The translations under genes and the position numbers were made by a program. Below, in pieces: positions 54,597 to 64,000 of a stretch of 64,000 nucleotides of DNA; the stretch's first letter is position 1, and every line of letters starts with the position of its first letter. The notes under the pieces were generated by a model. It was not told the DNA's origin and made no database searches. It worked only from the letters and a program-made list of their open reading frames with translations. Source of the DNA: Mycoemilia scoparia (Eukaryota; Kickxellomycota; Kickxellomycetes; Kickxellales; Kickxellaceae); the NCBI GenBank assembly GCA_027575805.1, contig JANBPU010000081.1, positions 1 to 64,000 on the forward strand. The letters are read 5' to 3'.

Positions 54597-57500
54597 TACG
54601 TACCATTGGCTTAAGATTTTTGGATACTTGCTATATTCAAAAATGGAAACTAAGCCCTGATCATGTAACAGTAAAATCAACAATTATAATTACTAAACAG
54701 TAAACCATTTGTGTGGCGGTTTTAAATTAGAAATATGTATTCAAATATAGAGTAAGAGACTTTGTACTCCCTGTATTCCTAATCCTAGAAAAGAAAATAA
54801 AATAAAGGGCCTATGATAATAACCACAACTATTCACTATAGACCACCACTACTACTACTAGAATTACGCCATAATTGTTAGTGTAATAGTGATGGTAGTT
54901 TTTAGACTCTAGTAAGTAAATAGTTAATGGACATCTCCTCTTTTTTGAAATGTTCAACCAACCCTCACTCGGTTTATGGTAGCAGTAGTACCAAAAAAAA
55001 CATAATAGTGGCTCAAACAACACCATATGACTGTGTATGTATGTATGTATGTATGTATGTGGCTAGAAATCCAAAAAACCAAACAATACACAATACACAC
55101 AGTCCCACAAGCCATAACAGAAGGTATAAAGATTCCTATTACAAGCTATCTCTCACTAGCTAGCTTACTTATTTGGCTAGTTACCCTTTATAAAAATAGA
55201 CATAAAACTAAAAAAAATCGAATATTCAGATAACTTTAAAGATACAACATCCTAAGCACTCTCCTCCACCTCCATCTCTATAATGGCTTGAATTTAGATG
55301 TGTGTGGGTAAGCGTTATGTTGTCAGCCCATTATTTATTTTTTGCCACCCTGTCTCCTCGCATTAGTGTCTATTCTTCATTTTACGCACGCCACTAATTA
55401 CACAACAGCATTTAAACGCCTCGCAGGATGGTGGCAGTACTACTCCCTATACTTGTAGCAGCTGTTGATCTGGTTTGGTTTAGTTCCCACCACAGCCACA
55501 CAAAATCCCACATGCCCTCTGACCAAAGCCCTATATAGACATTGATCTCGTCTCAATCAATGGCTGATGTGGATTGAGCTGGTCTCTCATTGCAGTTGCT
55601 ACTAAGTAAAGTAGACAGATGGGCTATCATGAGAGTCTGCGTATACGTGTTAGAACTGGATGGAGATGTGGGAGGGAAGGAAATGTCGAGTTCAGTTGGC
55701 ATCAATTGTTGTTCTCTCTAAATCGAGACAATTTTCTTTTTAGTCCATTCTCCTCCGCAGCAATATATTTTCTTGTTGATACATTGTGGTTTATAATATG
55801 GTCTGGGGAAAAGAAAAGGGCCCAACAATTGTAGCCATTATTTCTAATAGACTATTATTAGTTAGCATGCTGATTGTCGTGCCTGCTGTTAAAAAATAAT
55901 AACAGCAGCAATAAAAATCTAGAAACCAAGTCTTCAAATTGAAAATTATTCTCATGCCTCACACAGTTTTTCTAATAAAATATCAATCAAAGGTGTTGTC
56001 CATGACTAACTTGATACTACACAATAATCTTGTTTTGTAATGAAAAAAGACCAAATGGTTTGTTTGTTTGTTTGGTTTGTGTCACCAAATGTTCATGATT
56101 CTTGGTCTAGTAGCAAATTTTAAGTGATCGAATGTTCATTTTGTTCATTTTATGCCTTTGCATTTAGAATTAGAGGGCTTATGATTGTGGTTCTTGGGAG
56201 CAGTAAATATAGCAGTAGTATTAGGAGTAATAGGTGTTAAATTTATTTAAACTTATTAATCTCAAACAACTAAAGGTGGATAATACCAAACTATAGTTAA
56301 GAGTGAAGAGACGATAGTGGCAGTAGTGGTCTATTGTAATAATAATATTTGAAGACTACATAAATTTTTATAGTGGCTGGATGTAATACCAGGTGATAGT
56401 TTTAGCTGGCTACCCGATTTGGCTCAAACCTGGAATTCCTTTTAAAGATTTTCTTTTTGGCTTTTCTGGCAGTTTCTATGTTCATATGTCGGTGTATATA
56501 TATATCCCGATATTTGAGTAAGTAAAGAAGGAGCGGTGCTATATGTACTCCGGGTGTTACATTGGCCTTCCTTCTTTATCTTGCTATTAGCACATCCAAC
56601 ATCTTTTATACCTTACTCTCGCACAAACTAGATTATAGGTATATGGCCTGTGACACTTTAAATTTAAAAATGTAATCAACAACAATAAAGGTATAATAAT
56701 ACGTTTGTTCAATCCTGCAAGAGAGAATTCCGAATCTTTGTTCTATCTCTCATACCTCCAAGAATATAACCCAAGCATGGAAACGTTCTTTATGTTTGCC
56801 ATACGCAAAGATAATCACAAGTTTTATTCAAACCCTTCTCAATCCGTGGCATCTGCACATTTACAACCATCATCAACATCATCATTTGTCTATAATTGTA
56901 AAATACCTATAGTACAATAGCAATATTAATATAATATAACAATGGAAGTAGCAGTGATGGTGGTGGCAAGAGTAATTGTTCTTTAATGCCTGCTTACCTC
57001 TGACTGTGATTGTCATTACTACTCCCACCATCACTAATCATAATCTAATGATAAAATCCTTTAAATACTCACCCTCTACCTTTGCGTACTTTACATATCC
57101 CTCTTTTAAAATATGTATGGCAAAAATTTCTATTATGTTAACCTGTCTTGCTTTTTCCCACACACACACACACACGCGCGCGCGCGCAAGCTCTCTTTCT
57201 CTCTTGCACACACGCACGCACAAACCTATATCGATAATTATAGTATTTTTGCATCTATCTATGTATATAAATTTTTTTTAAGGAAATGCTGGACCATTGT
57301 CAACATTACCATTGTATTACAAAATCCCTATGTATAAGCATTTCTCTCTTTCTTTCTCTTGATACAGATCTATAAATATATAAACGGGCTCTTATTTCTT
57401 CAGTCCCGCTTCTAATTTCTTTTCAACACTTTCAAGGAATCCGGTCAATTGTTTTCAATTCCGGACTACATATTTCGTTCTATTGTTTAGTTTCGGAGTT

Positions 57501-58491
57501 GACACCAATGACACTGTACATCTCTTCTCAACGTTGGATATGCACCTTCTTTTAAAGGAATTTTTGAGATATGTTCTCTGGCCTGGGTGGCTGGATAGGT
57601 ATATGTGTATTTTATGTTCCTAAAATGTGTATTCTTTATTTGTATTAGCTACTACTCCTGCTGCAGCTCCCAGATTCAAAAAAACCTATCAATAAACCAA
57701 CCAACCATCTTTCCTTCTTATCGCCTTTTACAATTACTATTATCTTTATTGACATTCCCTATTATAAAGAGTTCTATGATCATTTTGTTCTATATTAGGC
57801 TTATTCCTTCAAATGCTGCATAATCCTTAGTATTTTCTAGACATTTGACTTCCATTGTTCACATTATTTTGTTTTTTTCCACAATGTTTTGCCTTGAAGC
57901 CGAGGATAGAAACACTGGCTTTATAAATATCAGCACTATAACTACAACTGCCATTGCTTATAGCGGTGGTGGTGGTACTTACTAGTAGCTCTTGTGGCGA
58001 TTAAGGGATAAAAAAGATAAGCCATTAAAAGGAGTATCGGGACTTGCTATATATGTCGTTAAGATGATTTGGATTTACATTACCACACACATTTGAACAA
58101 TTGTTCCTTATTTATATCTTATATATATATATATATCTTCCTCCAATATACTAATAGAGCTCAAGCTTCTACTGTAGGCCAGCCACCATATATGCAACTT
58201 TACTTTACGACCTTTTGAATTAGCCTCACCCAATTTAGCAACATGTTGTTTTGTTCATGTATGTTCAAACACACGTACAGATATAACTTCAAAGCACATC
58301 TTTACATTCAAGTAGCCGTGCTTGCTTTTTACTCAAGTCTTGGCAAATATTTCAAATACCTAAAAAGACTCTACTATATATAGTGTAATTAACCATATTG
58401 TGGTGGCTATTAAATTCCGTTTCATGCCATTTATTATAATTATCACCGACACTTTGCTAAATTTTGTTTAAATTGTCTTTTATATTTATTA
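54597..58491. other. Gene-poor region, third part
   Basis: No supported gene. It contains a TGTA repeat near 55037-55060, and CA/CG dinucleotide repeats at ~57159-57188. A 71-codon open stretch at 56705 has no in-frame start context and is not called. Confidence 0.45.
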
Positions 58492-58630
58492 CAAAACTCA
58501 CAAGGCCTTTGGCAAAGCTGACCCCCAGGAGTAGTTGCATAGCAAATGACTGATGGTTGGGCCCAAAATCTGATGAGGATCCATTTCTGCCTACCATAGA
58601 GATTCGATCACTAGCGAAACATTACCAATT
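58492..58630 (+). repeat. MITE family 2, copy 4
   Basis: It has the same orientation as copy 1. It shares CACAAGGCCTTTGGCAAAG, CAGGAGTAGTTGCATA, GATGGTTGG, AATCTGATGAGGATCCATTT, CTGCCTACCATAGA and GATTCGATCACTA. Confidence 0.82.
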
Positions 58631-61600
58631 GTGTAGTTATTATAGATATAACGTGTAATACAATAGCTATTGAACTGATTGCTATATTATATTTTTCACT
58701 GCCACTAACCATATAACAATACAAAATATGTGCTAATTATTAACAAGTGTTACTATAGTGATAGTAATAATACTATTGGGATCGCAATATAGAAATACTC
58801 GGACCGAATAATATCTCAAGATATAGCCAATCTTAATACAATTGACTACTTGCTAATACAGATCAGTTTTCACAACATATCCAATAAAAAGTGGGCTCAG
58901 GAAAGCAACATACTATTATAGATAGTTAGTTTGAGAGCTTAAATAAATAGAGAGAAAGTTGAGGATGATGATTAGAAGGGAAGATGAACACACAAAGGGC
59001 CAAAGATCGTCTATTCCTCAAAGCTGGTGGGAACATTTTCGGCTGATATTACAACAAGTTAAATCCAGTTTGTATCAACTCTCTCTCTCTCTTACACTCC
59101 ACCCTCAAGCTACTCTCTCTCTAACTAATATTACACAGACAACCTCAGTTCAGGATATATAGATTCAGGGTTCTTGGCAGTTACTGAAAGTCAATAAACT
59201 GCTGCATTAAACAAATTTCTATGTAAAGGATGTATTTGGCCCTCCGATCTCCGTCTGTTTCAACACTCTAAAATTAGTAGAATAGGGCATTTCATGTACT
59301 CTGGTTCTTTGTGAGCGACTGATTGAAATGATTTTCTTGAGTATACTGGGACAGAGAGAGCGAGAGAATAGTGTTTACAGATCCGCTATTAAGTCGCCTA
59401 TATACTATTCTTGCTTGAGATGTAACTCCAATGCCATTATCATCATCATTATTACTATTTGCAGCAATAAATTGTTTCAAGGTTTTATATAATTTGGTTG
59501 CTCCGATCGACAAATTAACTAACACATCCACTTCAGAGTCCAGTTTACAAGGGTTGATATTTATAAGCTATCAATTTTAACAAAAGCATGGATGTTGATC
59601 ATTAAAAAGCCAACTAAGCCACCCTATATAATAATAGTATCGGTTTCTTGTTGGTCCCGAGTATCAGTTATTTGGGTATTAACATAACCTGTTTTCAGTC
59701 AAGCAGGAAATTTTTATGTGATCAAATCAAAGTCCAACAAGAGCTTTCATTTGCTTCTTATTCCTTCAAAAGAACAGAAAAAACCTCCTACTATTACTAA
59801 TTATAGAAACTATTGATCATAAAGTAAACAAACACCAGGACAAACATAAACACACTCGCAGATATATGCTTTGTTGCTTGAGCTCTCAAATGAATAATGA
59901 TAGTTTAGTCAATATTATGCAATATCAGTCCAACTCAGCCAAAACATATACACACACACCATTATTAAATTATCACAGAAAGATTGCCACTAAGTACATA
60001 CACATGCTTGTGTAAATGTATTACAATTTTCCAAGAGTTATCAGACTGCTTCTCAGTCAAACAGCCAATTTGTGTAGTCTATATAACCAGTTTTTCATCA
60101 CCAGCCTGTTGTAAAATCAATTACACAAATAAATTATCATACATGGAAAAAGCCTTGACACTCGCACTCTGTTTGATATATGCATGAGTGTACATATATA
60201 TCAATCCAATGTACCACACCCTATCTCTCTCCCTGTCTATCTATCTAACTCTCGCTTTCACATACGTTTCTATATATCCATTTTTGGTTATATTGCTTTT
60301 TATGTACTTGGATAGCCTTTAAGCATAGAAACCAACCAAACGAAAGTACTAATTTCCACTCTGGGCTCATCCGCACTCACCACACAGTCATTAGTTTTTG
60401 GTGATGGCGATGGTGATGATGGGGGTCTCGTAATAAGAAAACATTTCTACGCCTCTCTATCTTGGCTAACTACTAATTGGCCTCACACACCCGTCCACAA
60501 AATGCTGCTGCTGCTGCTGCTACTATCAACAATACTGATAGAAATCTGTTGAGTAGATTTACATTGATAATCATGTGTAATATATCGCGTACTTTGCCTT
60601 CTCTTGGCTTTTCAGATTTCAAGATCCCAGTAAAGAGTATGTTTAATATCTCTCATCATCGTCATAATTATCGTCATCTCTTGTGTATAGAAAACGTAGT
60701 AGTGTCGGATCTTTGTTTCAGGATCTTTCCACTCAAAAAAAAGGTATGACAAGTGTTATTATTGTGGGGGAGGGGGAGTTGGTGAAAAGCAGTGAGGGGC
60801 ATAGCAACTCTTTGCTATTATGACAAAATAGAGCTCAATAGAAAAGAATGCGATGGGATGGGATAAGGAGTAGCTTGTGTGTTCAAGTGATCCACAAATA
60901 CACTCCACCTAAATTTACATTCAACCTTTTGCCTCCAATCTAAACTGCACCGCGATTTGAAACACAGATTTCAAAATAGCAAAGACTTCAACTTTACTTT
61001 AGATCGTATTGGATGGACTGGGTGTTGTATGGTATTGAGATTATAGATCTATTAAAATAAAAATGACCAAAAATAGACAGTAATAGCCCAATCAACAACA
61101 TTATAGCTATTAACGCGAATAAATTTAGGTGCAAATCGATCGACAAATTATTGAAATCCATACATTTTATATTCTAAAATGTATGTGTATGCTGGATCCA
61201 TACGAGAATAAACCATCGCTATTATTGCCATTATTTTCTTTGTTAAAATTGAATAATGAATATACTTACAAACACATGTTTTTTTTGGTCTAAGCCACCA
61301 CCATCACCATAATCCCGGAACGACTATTCATACATACCCAAAAAGTACTATCGATGCTCTTTAAAACAGTTAGTTATCTTGGGCTTAATTAATGGATCTA
61401 CACACACGCTCCCACTCATTCACCCACATGTACATAGATGCACATATTGCATCTGTAAAAAGATGTATTATAATTGTTGAGCATACAACTTGGCTATAGA
61501 GTAGTGACTCAACATAGCTAATGCTATAGCAGGGGATTCGAATAGAATAAGATTGATAGATTACGATGTTTGGACTAGTTGCAGCTAGAATAAATCTATT

Positions 61601-64000
61601 TCAACGATTTTGTTGTTAATAAATGTGCTGCAAATCTTTGACTATAGATGCAACTAATTGACCACAGCATGGTTTAGCTAGTGTCAAACTCTGTTATTTG
61701 CTTGCGTTTATAGATACTTTAATTGACTGCATCTATGCCAAATATATATATCATAGCAATATTAATTCTAATTAGATTTAACTAAGGTATTGGGGTTTAC
61801 ATTTTTAGGACCTATAATTCTCATCTAGCAAGTTATTATAGAATACTATAGTCAACAAAATAATCAAAAAAGAGCGGGGAATTTATACAAGCAGTAACAA
61901 TTGCATCAGTCAAGATAAATGTTTACTACAGCAATGAGGATTATCAAAATACTTGAAGGGGCAATTGAATCTAATATATATTTTACATTAATAGAACGTA
62001 AAAATGGTTTGAATTACTACTATAATAAGACCATCTATTAAATATGTATACCATAAAATAGCGGTGATTTTCATATTACGAATTTATTAATACTGTTGTT
62101 TTTTGTTTAAATACATACGTGCAAATCTACTTCAAACATGAATCATAGATCTATACTGTTCGATAACAAACAAAATCAACTGATTTTGATATATCTTTTA
62201 TATTCTTATTGAATCTAGAATAGTCATGGCAATAACAAATGTATAAATTAAAACACGTTAAATATATAAAAAAGGATGTATTTGTTTGACGTATCTCTCT
62301 CTCTCTCTGTCCCTAATTCCCATTCTCTGTCAATCATCAATCAATTGATTAATAGGTGTGTGTCAATCTTGTGTATTATTCTTTTCAAATCTTGGAATTC
62401 TAAAAAGACAATGGTCGATGGATAGATCACATTGTTGTTATTATCGGCGTTCTATTGAAATTCTTAGATTCTATCATGTTCTAACCCACGTTTAATCAAC
62501 AGCACCACCACCACCAATAACAAAAGGGAGTTTGGTGAGAAAAAAATACGATATTCCAGAATCTTGGAATATTTATGATTCTGTTTATAGGGGCTAATAC
62601 ACATCGCGATATTAACTATTTACACTGGAGTCTAGCAAACTATCTGAGCTGGAGTCTAGCTGTATCGGCGTATCAGAACAACAAAATATACTTCCATGCA
62701 TACATTTGTTAAAAGCCAAGATCTATCTAACATCACAAGCACACACGCACGTACGCACGTACGGTAGTCCGATACATTGAAATACATTTGGTCATACCAT
62801 CATCTTATATTAAAGGTATTGACTATCATACACACGCACTCCAATGTATTTTTTAGATGTTGTTGTCATCAAAGAAGGCCATTATTATTTTACATTGCCA
62901 AGAGCGGTCCATAACAAGACCACCATCTATGGCAACATCTGATGGTCCAATAAATAAAAATGCATGGATGTATTAGCTGCTCAAATATATTATATTTCTC
63001 GGTATAATAAGTCACTGGAGAACGCGCGTGTTTGTGCGTAACTTCTTTTAAATGCCGACAATATTATAATCAATTATCTTATAGTCTTAGACACCTAATT
63101 AGTAAAAATAAAAAGAAATCCAATTTTGGATTATTTGCATGTATATTTGGTATTGGATACCTCGATTTATACACACATGTATATTAATATATGGTTTTGT
63201 GCATACCATTAGACTTGTAAACACATATTCCTTTCTATATCACCAATGTTGTTAGGCAGTGAGCGACCCGGTATTCCCCAGGGTAGCAAACATACCACGG
63301 AGCTATAGGAGCTCCGAACATAACAGCCATATCTAAGCCGCTGCTAAGCCACTTATGACCTTGGCTATATATAATATCCAACTAGTTACTAGCACATTTT
63401 TCTTTGGATCGTTTTTCTATAAATTTATTTTTCCTTGAAGAATTAAATTTTATCAACTCCAAAAAATGTCATAACCATTTAAATAATACGATTTTATTAC
63501 ACAAACCTCCCCAAATGCCTTTCTTGATCTCGTCCGAAATAAATATATTTTGTTAATAAAAAAGTATCTCTTTTCGATATATATATATATATATCAATTT
63601 ATATTTTATAACAACAACAACAACAACAATATTATTTAATATACAGATATATTTGGAAAATGGACTCGGGATTCAATTATTATTTGCCTTTATTTATAAT
63701 TTTCAAGCTTGAATAATACTTTAGTGGAATGTCCGATCGCATTGTTTCCAAACCTCAAACACCCTGGTGCTAAAGAAATCCATGTTTTAAAATGTTGGAA
63801 ACCAAAACAAAGGTAATTTCAATGCTCCTTTTTGGGATTTATATTTTAACCATATATGTCTTCCCTCCACATCTTTAATGGTAAACATACAGTATATCAT
63901 CATGACCTGCAGCAGCAGCAGCAACATCATAACACAACCAATGACAACGATATTATTAAACACAGATCCATACATTGTCCTTAATAGTTACCTGAGGCTA
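58631..64000. other. Gene-poor region, fourth part
   Basis: No supported gene. A minus-strand open stretch at ~59292-59567 (KLDSEVDVLVNLSIGATKL...) has coding-like composition but no ATG or splice partner. Other contents are CT runs (~59088, ~62296), CACGTACG-type repeats at ~62745-62763, an (AT)n run at ~63578-63594, an (AAC)n run at 63612-63630 and a short GC-richer patch at 63250-63360 without RNA-like folding that I can confirm. Confidence 0.4.

Noticed and set aside
56705..56920. 71-codon plus-strand open stretch (FNPARENSESLFYLSYLQ)
   Set aside because: Starts without ATG and has no recognised motif or splice partner.
59292..59567. Minus-strand open stretch with coding-like composition (VDVLVNLSIGATKLYKTLKQ)
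   Set aside because: No ATG, no donor/acceptor partner and no family. A stretch of this length is expected by chance in 20 kb of six frames.
26033..62763. CA, CT, ATT and similar repeats considered as CRISPR-like arrays
   Set aside because: They are uninterrupted microsatellites without spacers, in a eukaryotic genome.
63245..63365. GC-richer patch considered as an RNA gene
   Set aside because: Short complementary pieces (GGAGCTATAGGAGCTCC) exist, but no tRNA or snRNA fold, polymerase III boxes or T-run could be assembled.

Overview
The window looks like nuclear DNA of an early-diverging ('zygomycete-grade') fungus. It is AT-rich, rich in microsatellites, and has long intergenic stretches. 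The two introns I can place precisely are 111-112 nt with GTATGN donors. The gene content is fungal/opisthokont: a class II DYRK (Pom1-like) kinase with a Ser/Asn-rich N-terminus, a full-length ABCB (P-glycoprotein-type) transporter, a METTL2/Trm140-type tRNA methyltransferase, and Ty1/copia remains. Long intronless genes with homopolymeric Ser/Asn/Gln/His runs are typical of this grade. The species cannot be named from sequence alone.

Layout. 1-4.3 kb is a transposon graveyard: a 720-bp element with long terminal inverted repeats, a decayed copia integrase/RT, and a second inverted-repeat element containing a GC-rich double-hairpin cluster at the point where the copia reading frame stops. 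4.8-18.4 kb holds small, mostly lineage-specific genes: two divergent paralogues of an unrecognised family (4784-5380 minus, 16763-17449 plus), a zinc-ribbon-like gene with an in-frame stop, a His-rich secreted peptide, the two-exon tRNA methyltransferase, a two-exon orphan, and a 5'-truncated reading frame with a PD-(D/E)XK-like pattern that ends at an LTR-like element. A tRNA-Arg(CCG) follows at 18.6 kb. 19.2-44.2 kb carries the larger genes: the DYRK kinase, a small protein with two PPPY motifs, the ABC transporter, a broken gene with two PSAP motifs, and a Ser-rich protein with an MGCxxC acylation-type N-terminus. 44.2-64 kb is nearly empty of recognisable genes and full of simple repeats.

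The main finding that is not a gene is a set of short dispersed elements. A ~113-bp MITE with a GGGTAATAATTTTTGAAGG-type terminal inverted repeat occurs eight times. Four copies are flanked by identical 4-bp AT-only duplications, and four lie just downstream of stop codons. A second family (~130 bp, four copies, terminal repeats around ATATGGTNNGATTTCAT) and a third (two copies) are also present.

I see no operon-like organisation. The kinase, the PPPY protein, the acylated Ser-rich protein and the ABC transporter could all relate to membrane and polarity functions, but that is only inference. Reading-frame starts at 19252-23640 and 13469-14011 remain unresolved because no in-frame ATG covers the full coding-like stretch.
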